Assembly (NCBI RefSeq): GCF_017873095.1
Contig: NZ_JAGGJU010000003.1
Location: forward strand, 372,001-436,000
Reading direction: 5' to 3'
Length of the DNA stretch: 64,000 nt
Source of the DNA: Heterorhizobium halophytocola
Lineage (GTDB): Bacteria; Pseudomonadota; Alphaproteobacteria; Rhizobiales; Rhizobiaceae
Of the stretch, positions 19,376-27,805 are shown piece after piece (the first letter of the stretch is position 1; each line of letters begins with the position of its first letter). Made by a program: the position numbers and the translations under genes. The notes under the pieces were generated by a model. It was given only the letters and a program-made list of their open reading frames with translations, searched no databases and had not been told where the DNA came from.

Positions 19376-19963
19376 TCAGCTGAGCGGGATGTCGTTTTTC
19401 GATTTTCCGGACTGGTATTGGGCAGAAAGGTCGGCATACGACGCTTTTATCCGGTCGGTCTGGTCTTCCAGCGGTGTTCTGGCTGCCGCCGGCTCTGCGG
19501 CGACAAGGTCGCCGATCCGGTGGCAATGCCAGAACGCGTTCTGCTTGCGATAGCCGCCCGGCTCGAGGCCGAAGACCTCTTTCAAGATCTTCAGATCGTG
19601 CGGAATGGCGAAGGCGTCGCGGCTGTCCTCGTGGCTGAAGAAATAGTAGAAATTGTCGAACCCGGCCCAGGTGATCGCCGACATGCACATGGTGCAGGGT
19701 TCATGTGTCGACAGGAAGATGAGATCCCTTGTATCGGGTCTCTCGCCTAGCTCGTAGAAGCGCTTCAGGGCATGGACCTCGCCATGCCAGAGCGGATTGT
19801 CGGTCTCGTTGTTGGTTTCGGCCAGCACCAGCGACAGATCCGATTTCTTCAGGATCGCGGCGCCGAAGACCTTGTTGCCGGCGGCAACGCCCTTTGTCGT
19901 CAGCGGCAGGATATCGTGCTCGATGACGTCGAGCAGGCGGGCGGCAGACGGTAGCGCGGTCAC
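19376..19963 (-). CDS. CDA-fold zinc-dependent deaminase
   Basis: A 195-residue protein of the cytidine/deoxycytidylate deaminase superfamily. The zinc-site motifs are HGEVHAL (His and catalytic Glu) and PCTMCMSAITWAG (two Cys). Length and the extra C-terminal part (HCHRIGDLVA onward) differ from TadA (about 150 residues), so substrate is uncertain: nucleoside, nucleobase or another amidine. I chose the GTG at 19961-19963 because AAGGA lies eight bases upstream and the deaminase fold begins shortly after (LLDVIEHDILPLTTKG). The open frame continues to 20350 but that part is not protein-like. It diverges from cysG. Confidence 0.82.
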   Translation of the reverse strand: MTALPSAARLLDVIEHDILPLTTKGVAAGNKVFGAAILKKSDLSLVLAETNNETDNPLWHGEVHALKRFYELGERPDTRDLIFLSTHEPCTMCMSAITWAGFDNFYYFFSHEDSRDAFAIPHDLKILKEVFGLEPGGYRKQNAFWHCHRIGDLVAAEPAAARTPLEDQTDRIKASYADLSAQYQSGKSKNDIPLS

Positions 19964-20213
19964 TGGGATGATCCTTGAAAGGGCGGGACTGTTGTTGGCT
20001 GGCGACGTTAGCGACGCCGGTCGGGGATGTAAATCGACAGGCGTGGCAAAGCCCGGGTCGCTCCCAAGGAAAGCCGAGGGGTCGAATTTGCTCGCACATC
20101 CGCTCCCGCTAGGAAAGAAATGTCTGCACCATGGGCGCACCCGCATTTCTCTTTCTTCATATTTATGCTGCAAGAACCGATAGTGTCGCCGATCCTGACG
20201 AAGGAGTGAGCTC

Positions 20214-21662
20214 ATGGCCCGATCGCAACACCAGCTAGGAACATTTCCCGCCTTCTTCCGTGTGACGGACGAAGTGGTGGCCGTGTTCGGCTGCGGCGAA
20301 GAGGCTTTTGCCAAGGTGCGGCTGCTCGGCAATACCAAGGCGAAGATCATCGCTTACGGCGCCGAACCGGATCCCGCCTTTGCCGCCTACCTGGCGAAAC
20401 ACATGGTCGCCCATGTCGCCGAGGATTTCGATGTCCGGCAGGTCGAAGGCGCGAAACTGGTATTTGCCGCGACCGGCGAAAACGCCATGGACCGGGCCAT
20501 TGTCGATGCCGCCCGGGCCGCGAAAATTCCGGCCAATGCCGTCGACCAGCCCGACTATTGCGATTTCTTCACCCCGGCGCTGGTCAATCGTGCACCGATT
20601 GCCGTGGCGATCGGCACCGAAGGCGCGGGACCCGTGCTCGCCCAGATGATCCGCGCCGATATCGACCGGCTGCTGCCGAAATCGCTCGGCATGCTGGCCG
20701 TGCTTGCCAATGGCTACCGCTCCGCCGTCGATGCGCTGCTGCCGAAGGGCGTTGCCCGCCGGCTGTTCTGGCGCGGCTTCTTCAAGGGCGATGTCGCCGA
20801 TGCCGTCGAGACGGGCGATCTTTCCACCGCCCGCCGCCGGGCGACGGGCCTGTTGAAGCAGGCGCGGGCCGAAGGCGTCGAGGGCCGGGTGTTCCTGATC
20901 GGCGCCGGACCGGGCGCCGAAGACCTGTTAACGCTGCGCGCCCACCGTCTGCTGATGGAGGCAGACGTCATCCTGTTCGACGCCCTCGTGCCGCAGGGAG
21001 TGGTCGACATGGGCCGGCGCGATGCCGAGCGCATCTCCGTCGGCAAGCGCAAGGGCTGTCATTCGAAGTCGCAGAACGAGATCAACGACCTACTGATCGA
21101 ACTGGCCCGCGAGGGCAAGCGCGTGGTGCGGCTGAAGGCCGGCGATCCGCTGGTGTTCGGAAGGGCCGGCGAGGAAATGGCGGCGATGCGCGCGGCCGGC
21201 GTCGCCTATGAGGTCGTGCCCGGCATTACCTCGGCCCTGGCAGCTGCCGCCGATTTCGAATTGCCGCTGACACTGCGCGGCGTCGCCTCGACACTTGTGT
21301 TCACCACCGGTCACGATCTGCAGGGCGCCGTCCTACCCGATTGGGCAAGGCTTGCCCTTTCCGGCGCCACCGTCGCGGTCTATATGGGCCGGACAGTGGC
21401 GGCATCCGTTGCCGGCCGGCTGATGGAGGCTGGCCTTGCGCCGGATACCACCGTTGCCGTGGTCGAGAATGCCGGGCGGTCCGATCGCCGCCTGCTGCAT
21501 GGCACGCTGGCCGAGCTGCCGCGCCTCGAGCACGAGACGAGCCTTTCTGGCCCCGTGATGGTCATCATCGGCGATGCGGTTGCCGGTGCGAATTTTACCC
21601 GTTCCGAAGCGCTTCGTAGCCTCACGGCCGTCGAAGCCGAAACTGCCCTTGCGAGGATCTGA
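20214..21662 (+). CDS. cysG: Siroheme synthase CysG
   Basis: A 482-residue trifunctional enzyme making siroheme for sulfite reductase. The N-terminal half is the NAD-dependent precorrin-2 dehydrogenase/ferrochelatase (VVAVFGCGEEAFAKVRLL, NAVDQPDYCDFFTPA). The C-terminal half is uroporphyrinogen-III methyltransferase (VFLIGAGPGAEDLLTLRA, VRLKAGDPLVFGRAGEE, VVPGITSALAAAA, YMGRTVA). The ATG at 20214 has AAGGAG upstream. It heads the sulfite-reduction operon with the next gene starting one base after its stop. An AT-rich stretch around 20150-20175 may be its promoter. Confidence 0.96.
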   Translation: MARSQHQLGTFPAFFRVTDEVVAVFGCGEEAFAKVRLLGNTKAKIIAYGAEPDPAFAAYLAKHMVAHVAEDFDVRQVEGAKLVFAATGENAMDRAIVDAARAAKIPANAVDQPDYCDFFTPALVNRAPIAVAIGTEGAGPVLAQMIRADIDRLLPKSLGMLAVLANGYRSAVDALLPKGVARRLFWRGFFKGDVADAVETGDLSTARRRATGLLKQARAEGVEGRVFLIGAGPGAEDLLTLRAHRLLMEADVILFDALVPQGVVDMGRRDAERISVGKRKGCHSKSQNEINDLLIELAREGKRVVRLKAGDPLVFGRAGEEMAAMRAAGVAYEVVPGITSALAAAADFELPLTLRGVASTLVFTTGHDLQGAVLPDWARLALSGATVAVYMGRTVAASVAGRLMEAGLAPDTTVAVVENAGRSDRRLLHGTLAELPRLEHETSLSGPVMVIIGDAVAGANFTRSEALRSLTAVEAETALARI

Positions 21663-21663
21663 C

Positions 21664-21978
21664 ATGGTTGAAAAGGTACTCACCGCGAACCGCCTGACCG
21701 ATGGCATTGCCGTATGGCTCGATGCCGCAGGCGGATGGAGCGAGGATCTCCAGACGGCCTTCGTGGCCCGCCACGACGAGGCCGTCGCAGCACTGGAAGA
21801 GACGGGCCGCAAGGCCCTCAGCGACAATCTCGTCGTTGATGTCAACGTCATCGAGGTCGAGGAAACCGACGGCAAGCTCTGGCCGACAAGGTTGCGCGAG
21901 CGCGTGCGTGCCGGCGGTCCGACCATTCCCTATGCCAAGGGACACGGTTTTGCCGATCCCGACTTTATTGCCGCCTGA
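21664..21978 (+). CDS. DUF2849 family protein of the sulfite reductase operon
   Basis: A 104-residue acidic protein (DUF2849) starting MVEKVLTANRLTDGIAVWL. It has VNVIEVEETDGKLWPTRLRE and ends in PDFIAA. It lies between cysG (one base after its stop) and cysI (eight bases before its start), so it belongs to the operon. Family members are found almost only next to siroheme-dependent sulfite reductases in alphaproteobacteria, which suggests an accessory role in siroheme insertion or electron transfer. That role is an inference. No metal-binding cysteines are present. Confidence 0.85.
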   Translation: MVEKVLTANRLTDGIAVWLDAAGGWSEDLQTAFVARHDEAVAALEETGRKALSDNLVVDVNVIEVEETDGKLWPTRLRERVRAGGPTIPYAKGHGFADPDFIAA

Positions 21979-21986
21979 GGACTCTC

Positions 21987-23657
21987 ATGTATCGTTACGA
22001 TGAATTCGACCAAGCCTTCGTCAAGGCCCGCGTCGCCCAGTTTACCGACCAGGTGGAGCGCCGTCTGTCCGGCGAGATCACCGAGGATGCGTTCAAGCCG
22101 CTGCGCCTGATGAACGGCGTCTATCTGCAGCTGCATGCCTATATGCTGCGCGTCGCCGTGCCCTATGGCACGCTGAATGCCAAGCAGATGCGGATGCTGG
22201 CCCATGTCGCGCGCAAATATGACCGCGGCTATGGCCACTTCACCACGCGCCAGAACATCCAGTACAACTGGCCCAAGCTCTCCGACATTCCGGCAATCCT
22301 GACGGATCTGGCAAGCGTCGAGATGCACGCGATCCAGACCTCGGGCAATTGCATCCGCAATGTCACCGCCGACCATTTTGCCGGTGCCGCGGCCGACGAA
22401 CTTGCCGATCCCAGGCCCTATGCCGAGATCCTGCGCCAGTGGTCGTCCGTTCATCCGGAGTTCTCCTACCTGCCGCGCAAGTTCAAGATCGCCGTCACCG
22501 GCGCCCCGCGGGACCGCGCGGCGATCCAGGTGCACGATATCGGCCTGCAGCTGAAGAAAGACGAGAACGGCAAGCTCGGTTTCGCCGTCTATGTCGGCGG
22601 TGGCCAGGGCCGCACGCCGATGGTGGCCAAACTGATCCGCGACTTCCTGCCGGAAGAGGACCTGCTGACCTATGTGACCGCGATCGTGCGCGTCTACAAT
22701 CTGCACGGCCGCCGCGACAACAAGTACAAGGCGCGCATCAAGATCCTCGTGCACGAGACCGGCACGGAAGAACTGACGCGCCAGGTCGAGGCGGAATTCG
22801 CCGAACTGCAGGGCGGCGAACTGAAGCTGCCGGACGAGGACATCCGTGCGATCGAATCCTATTTCGCGCCGCCGGAACTGCCCGAGCGGGCCGAAGGCTG
22901 GGGCCGGCTGGCCGAACAGCAGAAGGCCGACGAGGGCTTCTCGATCTGGGTGCGCCGCAATGTCACCGAGCACCAGCATCCGGATTATGCCAGCGTCACC
23001 ATCTCGCTGAAGCCGATCGGCGGCATTCCGGGCGATGCGACCGATGTGCAGATGGAGCGCGTCGCCGACATTGCCGAGCAGTTCGCCTTCGACGAGATCC
23101 GTGTCAGCCACGAGCAGAACCTGATCCTGCCGCATGTCGCGCGCGCCGACCTGAAGGCCGTCTACGACGCGCTGCTGGAAGAGGGGCTTGCGACCGGCAA
23201 TGCCGGGCTGATCACCGACATGATCGTCTGTCCCGGGCTCGACTACTGCGCGCTTGCCAATGCCCGCTCGATCCCGGTCGCCCAGGCGATCTCGGAGCGT
23301 TTCGGCTCGGCCGCACGCCAGGACGAGATCGGCGACCTGAAGATCAAGATCTCCGGCTGCATCAATGCCTGCGGCCACCACCATGTCGGCCATATCGGCC
23401 TGCTGGGTGTTGAAAAGAAGGGTGCCGAACTCTACCAGATCACGCTTGGCGGATCCGGTGACGAGCACACCTCGATCGGCGAGATCATCGGCCGCGGCTT
23501 TGTCCCCGAAAAGGTGACCGACGCCGTCGAGACCATCGTCGACACCTATCTTGGCCTGCGCCAATCGAAGGAAGAGACCTTCCTGGACGCCTATCGCCGT
23601 GTCGGGCCGCAGCCGTTCAAGGACGCGCTCTATCCGACCGCCGTCGAAGCCGCTTGA
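21987..23657 (+). CDS. cysI: Siroheme/4Fe-4S sulfite (or nitrite) reductase hemoprotein
   Basis: A 556-residue nitrite/sulfite reductase with two ferredoxin-like half-domains (GYGHFTTRQNIQYNW in the first, IRVSHEQNLILPHV in the second). Four cysteines coordinate the cluster and siroheme: Cys415 and Cys421 (CPGLDYC), Cys458 and Cys462 (CINACGHHHVGHIG). Sitting with cysG and an NADPH-ferredoxin reductase, it is best read as assimilatory sulfite reductase (SO3 to sulfide) fed by ferredoxin or by Fpr. A nitrite reductase role cannot be excluded by motifs alone. There is no CysJ flavoprotein. Confidence 0.92.
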   Translation: MYRYDEFDQAFVKARVAQFTDQVERRLSGEITEDAFKPLRLMNGVYLQLHAYMLRVAVPYGTLNAKQMRMLAHVARKYDRGYGHFTTRQNIQYNWPKLSDIPAILTDLASVEMHAIQTSGNCIRNVTADHFAGAAADELADPRPYAEILRQWSSVHPEFSYLPRKFKIAVTGAPRDRAAIQVHDIGLQLKKDENGKLGFAVYVGGGQGRTPMVAKLIRDFLPEEDLLTYVTAIVRVYNLHGRRDNKYKARIKILVHETGTEELTRQVEAEFAELQGGELKLPDEDIRAIESYFAPPELPERAEGWGRLAEQQKADEGFSIWVRRNVTEHQHPDYASVTISLKPIGGIPGDATDVQMERVADIAEQFAFDEIRVSHEQNLILPHVARADLKAVYDALLEEGLATGNAGLITDMIVCPGLDYCALANARSIPVAQAISERFGSAARQDEIGDLKIKISGCINACGHHHVGHIGLLGVEKKGAELYQITLGGSGDEHTSIGEIIGRGFVPEKVTDAVETIVDTYLGLRQSKEETFLDAYRRVGPQPFKDALYPTAVEAA

Positions 23658-23671
23658 GGAGAGTGATCGTA

Positions 23672-24172
23672 ATGACCCGTATCTGGAAAGAGACCGGCTT
23701 CGTCGGTGACGATCCGTGGATCGTCGAAACAGACGAGACGAAGGCCGGCGAGGGCGAGCGCGCCCTGCTGCCGCTCGCAGCCTTCATCGAGGCCGCCGAG
23801 GCGTCCAATGATGTCGGCATGGGCGTTCTGCTCGGCCCGGCCGATGACGTGATGGCGCTGGAGCCCTATCTCTACCGTCTGGAGATCGTGGCGCTGACCT
23901 TTGCCGCCTTCAGCGACGGTCGCGGCTACAGCCAGGCCTCGCTGCTGCGAGACCGGCTCGACTACAAGAACGAGCTGAGGGCCACCGGCGACGTGCTGAT
24001 CGACCAGATCCCGCTGATGCTGCGCACCGGCATCGACAGCTTTGCCGTCAGGAATCCGGTGGCATTGAAGCGGCTGGAAGAGGGCCGGCTGCCCGGTATC
24101 GCCGAACACTACCAGCCGGCAGCCACAAGCTCGGAGGCCGTTGCTGGCTACAGCTGGCGCCGTCGCGCCTGA
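23672..24172 (+). CDS. DUF934 family protein of the sulfite reductase operon
   Basis: A 166-residue protein of DUF934 (COG3749), starting MTRIWKETGFVGDDPW. It contains LEIVALTFAAFSDGRGYSQA and LRDRLDYKNELRATGDVLIDQI, the most conserved part of the family. It follows cysI by 14 bases with AGGAGAG upstream. In many proteobacteria DUF934 genes sit between cysI and cysH, so a role in sulfite reduction is likely, but the activity is not known. No cysH follows here; the next gene is fpr after a gap with hairpins. Confidence 0.88.
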   Translation: MTRIWKETGFVGDDPWIVETDETKAGEGERALLPLAAFIEAAEASNDVGMGVLLGPADDVMALEPYLYRLEIVALTFAAFSDGRGYSQASLLRDRLDYKNELRATGDVLIDQIPLMLRTGIDSFAVRNPVALKRLEEGRLPGIAEHYQPAATSSEAVAGYSWRRRA

Positions 24173-24253
24173 ACCCCAAGGGTTTTCGCAGACCGGCTAT
24201 GCCGTGCCGGCGATTGACGGGGATCAAGGTTTTGGGGCATGTGCTGCCCCAAA
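24172..24253 (+). promoter_or_regulatory. Hairpins between DUF934 and fpr
   Basis: Right after the DUF934 stop, AACCC (24172-24176) and GGGTT (24180-24184) form a small stem followed by T, a weak terminator candidate. Further on TTTGGGGCA (24231-24239) and TGCCCCAAA (24245-24253) make a perfect nine-pair hairpin with a five-base loop. No T-run follows it. Together they suggest partial separation of fpr from the upstream genes or mRNA end protection. Confidence 0.45.
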
Positions 24254-24361
24254 CTGCCACAGACGGCAAATCGACCATGTCCGGGTGCCGGATGCACGCC
24301 ATCCGTCGCCCGTCGGCACGTGGTCATGATGCAAGATGAGATCGACAGGAAGCAAACACCG

Positions 24362-25174
24362 ATGAACGCTCCAGTGAAGACCGACAAGGCGGAGATGATC
24401 GTGCCGGAAGGCGTATTCGCCGAGACCGTGCTCGAGGTCCAGCACTATACCGACCACCTGTTCCGCTTTCGGATGACCCGCCCGGATTCGTTCCGCTTCC
24501 GCTCGGGCGAATTCGCCATGATCGGCCTGATGGTCGGCGAGAAGCCGATCTACCGCGCCTATTCGGTCGCGAGCCCGTCCTGGGACGAGGAGCTGGAATT
24601 CTTCTCGATCAAGGTCCCGGACGGCCCGCTGACCTCGCATCTGCAGAAGATCCAGCCGGGCGACACGGTGCTGATGCGCAAGAAGCCGACCGGCACGCTG
24701 GTGCTCGACGCGCTGACGCCCGGCAAGCGGCTCTACATGTTCTCGACCGGCACCGGCATCGCGCCGTTCGCCAGCCTGATCCGCGACCCCGAGACCTATG
24801 AGAAGTTCGAGGAAGTGATCCTGACGCACACCTGCCGCGAGGTGGCCGAGCTGCAATACGGGCTGGATCTCGTCGAGGAGATCAGGGGCCACGAATTCCT
24901 GAGCGAGCTCGTCGGCGACAAGCTGAAGCTTTATTCGACCGCGACCCGCGAGGACTATCCGTTCATGGGCCGCATCACCGACCTGATCGAAAACGGCAAG
25001 ATGTTTTCCGATCTCGGCGTGCCGGCCTTCGATCCGGCCATCGATCGCGGCATGATCTGCGGCTCGACCGCCATGCTGAAGGAGACCAAGGCCCTGCTGG
25101 AAAAGGCGGGTCTCACCGAAGGCGCCAACAACAAGCCGGCGGAATTCGTCATCGAACGGGCCTTTGTCGGCTGA
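24362..25174 (+). CDS. fpr: Ferredoxin--NADP reductase
   Basis: A 270-residue FAD enzyme that moves electrons between NADPH and ferredoxin or flavodoxin. The FAD-binding RAYSVASP, the GPLTSHLQ segment, the NADP-binding STGTGIAPFASLIRDP, CGSTAML and the C-terminal ending FVIERAFVG are typical of the bacterial Fpr type. The ATG at 24362 starts a family-like N-terminus (MNAPVKTDKAEM), while the open frame upstream to 24239 crosses the hairpin and is not convincing. Location after the sulfite reductase genes suggests it supplies that enzyme with reduced ferredoxin. Confidence 0.94.
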   Translation: MNAPVKTDKAEMIVPEGVFAETVLEVQHYTDHLFRFRMTRPDSFRFRSGEFAMIGLMVGEKPIYRAYSVASPSWDEELEFFSIKVPDGPLTSHLQKIQPGDTVLMRKKPTGTLVLDALTPGKRLYMFSTGTGIAPFASLIRDPETYEKFEEVILTHTCREVAELQYGLDLVEEIRGHEFLSELVGDKLKLYSTATREDYPFMGRITDLIENGKMFSDLGVPAFDPAIDRGMICGSTAMLKETKALLEKAGLTEGANNKPAEFVIERAFVG

Positions 25175-25206
25175 GCCTTAGACGGCCAGAGCAACCAGAG
25201 CATCGA

Positions 25207-25236
25207 AGCGCTCGTCTGCCGACGGGCGCTTTTTTT
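25207..25236 (+). terminator. Strong intrinsic terminator after fpr
   Basis: AGCGCTCGTC (25207-25216) pairs with GACGGGCGCT (25221-25230) through ten pairs with one G-T, loop TGCC, followed by a run of seven T. It ends the cysG-to-fpr transcript. Confidence 0.9.
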
Positions 25237-25240
25237 CGTC

Positions 25241-25495
25241 TCAGGACCGGATGATTTCCAGTGCCTTGGCATAGCAGCGGCCGGAGACCACGACGCCGTT
25301 GATCCAGATCTTCGTCTCGCGCCCGTCGATGCAGGGAATGACGCGGTGCGAATAGTTGAGCGGGGCCGAGGGGCGCGGCAGGTCGATCAGCGACGAGATG
25401 TCCTGCGGCATGGTGTAGGCAAAGGCCGGTGCGCCGGCCGAAAGGGCGGCGAACGCCGCAAAGGTCAGGCGAAGCAATGCGGTCGGTCTGGTCAT
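25241..25495 (-). CDS. Small exported protein of unknown function
   Basis: An 84-residue protein with a clear signal peptide (MTRPTALLRLTFAAFAALSA, cleavage likely after PAFA). The mature part of about 57 residues carries two cysteines (VIPCIDGRE and SGRCYAKAL) that could form a disulfide in the periplasm, and ends ALEIIRS. I do not recognise the family. An AGGA lies upstream of the ATG, and a small hairpin (GCTCCT/AGGAGC) sits just before it. It is convergent with fpr and shares the terminator region. Confidence 0.7.
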   Translation of the reverse strand: MTRPTALLRLTFAAFAALSAGAPAFAYTMPQDISSLIDLPRPSAPLNYSHRVIPCIDGRETKIWINGVVVSGRCYAKALEIIRS

Positions 25496-25860
25496 GGCGC
25501 ATCCTGTTCCCGTGAGCTCCTTCAGGGTGAGGAGCCTTCCAAACTCGTCTGACGCCTCGTCTCCCGCTGTGGGCGGGAAAGCCCGGCTGGAGAGCGCGGC
25601 GCAGACGATTACAGGAAAATGATCTCGAATTGTCCTTACCCGAAGCTTAACGAATGGGCGATTTTTCGATCTGTCTAATTTTCAAGCGTTCGCGGGGGAG
25701 CGGGGCGGGGGGCGGGCCGGGCGCCTCTGGAGACCGTGGCTATTGACGCCATGAAAATCGTTTTCGGCAACAGGAAAACAATCCTACCGCGTGAAATGGT
25801 TTTCTAATTGCAACTATGCTGGCCTGTTAGTCAATGACAATCAATGGTTTGACGTTGGCG
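25496..25860. other. 365-base intergenic region without a gene
   Basis: This lies between the 3' end of the MacB-like permease gene and the 5' end of the small exported protein, both on the minus strand. I see no coding sequence. The part 25610-25690 is AT-richer and may be the promoter of the exported protein gene. A G-rich run lies at about 25693-25725. Around 25777-25805 the sequence has GAAAAC and GTTTTC as distant arms, possibly part of a terminator for the permease operon, but without a clear T-run. Confidence 0.5.
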
Positions 25861-27066
25861 CTATTCGTGCCGCAGCGCGTCGATCGGGTTGAGCCGGGCA
25901 GCGCTGCGGGCCGGAAAATAGCCGAAGACCATGCCTATTGCCGCGGAAAACAGGAAGGCAATCAGGATGATCGAAGGACTGGTGACGAAGGGCAGATGCA
26001 TCAGGCTGGTGGCGCCATAGGCAAGCGCAAGGCCGAGCAGGATGCCGACCACGCCGCCGAACACCGACAGCGTCACGGCTTCGACGAGGAACTGCATCAG
26101 CACCTGGCCCTCCAGCGCGCCGATCGCGAGTCGCGTCCCGATCTCGCGCGTGCGCTCGGTGACCGAGACCAGCATGATGTTCATGATGCCGATGCCGCCG
26201 ACCAGCAGGCTGACGGCGGCGACCGCGCTCAACAGCCCGGTCATCAGCGTCGTCGTGCCGGTCAGCGTCGAGGCCATCTGGGTCATGTCATTGACCGAGA
26301 AATCGTCCTTGCGGCCGGCGACGATCTTGCGCCGCTCGCGCAGCAGGCGTTCGACCGAGGCCTGGATCTTCTGCGTCGAGACACCGTCGCGCGCCGACAA
26401 CACGATCGAGGGGATGGTGTTGGAGCCGCCGATGCGGCGCTGGAACACCTTCAGCGGCATCAGGATCACGTCGTCCTGGTCGTTGCCCATGCCGCTCTGG
26501 CCCTTCTTTTCCAGCAGTCCGATGACGGTGCAGGCGACCGCGCCGACGCGCACCGATTTGCCGAGCGGCGGGGTCGAGCCGAACAGTTCCTGGCGTACAG
26601 TGGCACCGAGCATGCAGACGGCCTGGGCGCCGCGGTCTTCTGAACTGGAGAAACCGCGCCCTTCGCCGATCGTCCAGTTCTGGGCGATCAGATAGTCGCT
26701 GACGGTGCCGACCACCGAGGTGCTGTGGCTCTGGCCGGAAAAGATCGCCGTTGCCGTCGACTGGTCGACGCCCGCGACCGCCTGCAGGCCTGCCACCTGG
26801 TTGCGGATCGCATCGACATCGCGCTCGGAGAATTTCTTCGCGTCGGTGCTGGCGCGGCCCGGACCGAATTGCCCCGGCCGGACAAACAGCATGTTGGTGC
26901 CGAGCTTGGAGATCTGGGCGGTGACCTGCGCCGTCGTGCCATTGCCGATCGTCACCATGGCGATGACGGCGGCAACGCCGATGACGACCCCGAGCACGGT
27001 GAGGAAGGAGCGCAGCAGATTGCGGGTGATGGCCCTCAGCGCCAGCTTGACGGTCTCAAGAAACAT
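25861..27066 (-). CDS. MacB-type ABC exporter permease
   Basis: A 401-residue permease of the MacB/FtsX type: one membrane helix near the N-terminus (FLTVLGVVIGVAAVIAMVT), a large periplasmic MacB_PCD domain (about 45-265), and three more helices in the C-terminal FtsX domain, which contains GGIGIMNIMLVSVTERTREIG and ends PIDALRHE. It lacks the ATPase domain, which is the next gene upstream, unlike E. coli MacB where both are fused. I take the methionine at 27066 ([13 protein letters not shown]) as start; it overlaps the ATPase gene by 11 bases. Substrate is unknown. Confidence 0.9.
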   Translation of the reverse strand: MFLETVKLALRAITRNLLRSFLTVLGVVIGVAAVIAMVTIGNGTTAQVTAQISKLGTNMLFVRPGQFGPGRASTDAKKFSERDVDAIRNQVAGLQAVAGVDQSTATAIFSGQSHSTSVVGTVSDYLIAQNWTIGEGRGFSSSEDRGAQAVCMLGATVRQELFGSTPPLGKSVRVGAVACTVIGLLEKKGQSGMGNDQDDVILMPLKVFQRRIGGSNTIPSIVLSARDGVSTQKIQASVERLLRERRKIVAGRKDDFSVNDMTQMASTLTGTTTLMTGLLSAVAAVSLLVGGIGIMNIMLVSVTERTREIGTRLAIGALEGQVLMQFLVEAVTLSVFGGVVGILLGLALAYGATSLMHLPFVTSPSIILIAFLFSAAIGMVFGYFPARSAARLNPIDALRHE

Positions 27067-27805
27067 CGGCGCCCTCGAGGTTCTGCATGTCGGACTGGAT
27101 ATGGCCATCGACGAAACGGACGATGCGCCGGGCATAGCCGGCAATGTCGTCCTCGTGCGTGACCATGATGACGGAAATGCCGTGATCGGCATTGAGCCCG
27201 GTGATCAGGTCCATGATCTCGCCACTGGTGCGGCTGTCGAGATTGCCGGTCGGCTCGTCGGCGAGCAGCACCTGCGGGTTGGAGACGATGGCGCGGGCGA
27301 TCGCCACACGCTGCTGCTGGCCGCCGGAAAGCTCCTGCGTCTTGTGATTCTCGCGCCCGGCAAGGCCGACCTGGGCCAGCGCATGGCGGGCCATGTCGCG
27401 CCGCTGGCGCACCTCCATGCCGCGGTAGATCAGCGGCAGTTCGACATTCTCGATGGCCGACGTGCGGGCGAGCAGGTTGAAGCCCTGGAAGACGAAGCCC
27501 AGCATATGGCGCCTGAGGATCGTCCGCTGAGCCTGGTCGAGGCTACCGACATCGATGCCCTGAAAGAGATAATCGCCGGAACTGGGCACGTCGAGGCAGC
27601 CGAGAATGTTCATGGCGGTCGATTTTCCCGAGCCCGACGGCCCCATGATCGCGACGAATTCGCCGGTGGCGATCGTCAGGTCGATAGTGTCGAGGGCGCG
27701 GATCGTCGCCTCGCCGCGGCCATAGACCTTGGAGACGCCGCGAAACGCGACCAGTGGGGGAGGCGGCCGGTCGACGATTGCCGAGGAAGGAGGGATGTCC
27801 GCCAT
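27056..27805 (-). CDS. MacB/LolD-type ABC exporter ATPase
   Basis: A 249-residue ATP-binding subunit. It has Walker [11 protein letters not shown]-loop FVFQGFNLL, signature [15 protein letters not shown], Walker [13 protein letters not shown] and an H-loop VMVTHEDD-like segment (IMVTHED). The MacB subgroup is indicated by similarity and by the partner permease. The start codon shares one base with the stop of the upstream membrane fusion protein gene (TGATG) and the 3' end overlaps the permease gene, so the three are one operon. Confidence 0.93.
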   Translation of the reverse strand: MADIPPSSAIVDRPPPPLVAFRGVSKVYGRGEATIRALDTIDLTIATGEFVAIMGPSGSGKSTAMNILGCLDVPSSGDYLFQGIDVGSLDQAQRTILRRHMLGFVFQGFNLLARTSAIENVELPLIYRGMEVRQRRDMARHALAQVGLAGRENHKTQELSGGQQQRVAIARAIVSNPQVLLADEPTGNLDSRTSGEIMDLITGLNADHGISVIMVTHEDDIAGYARRIVRFVDGHIQSDMQNLEGADVS

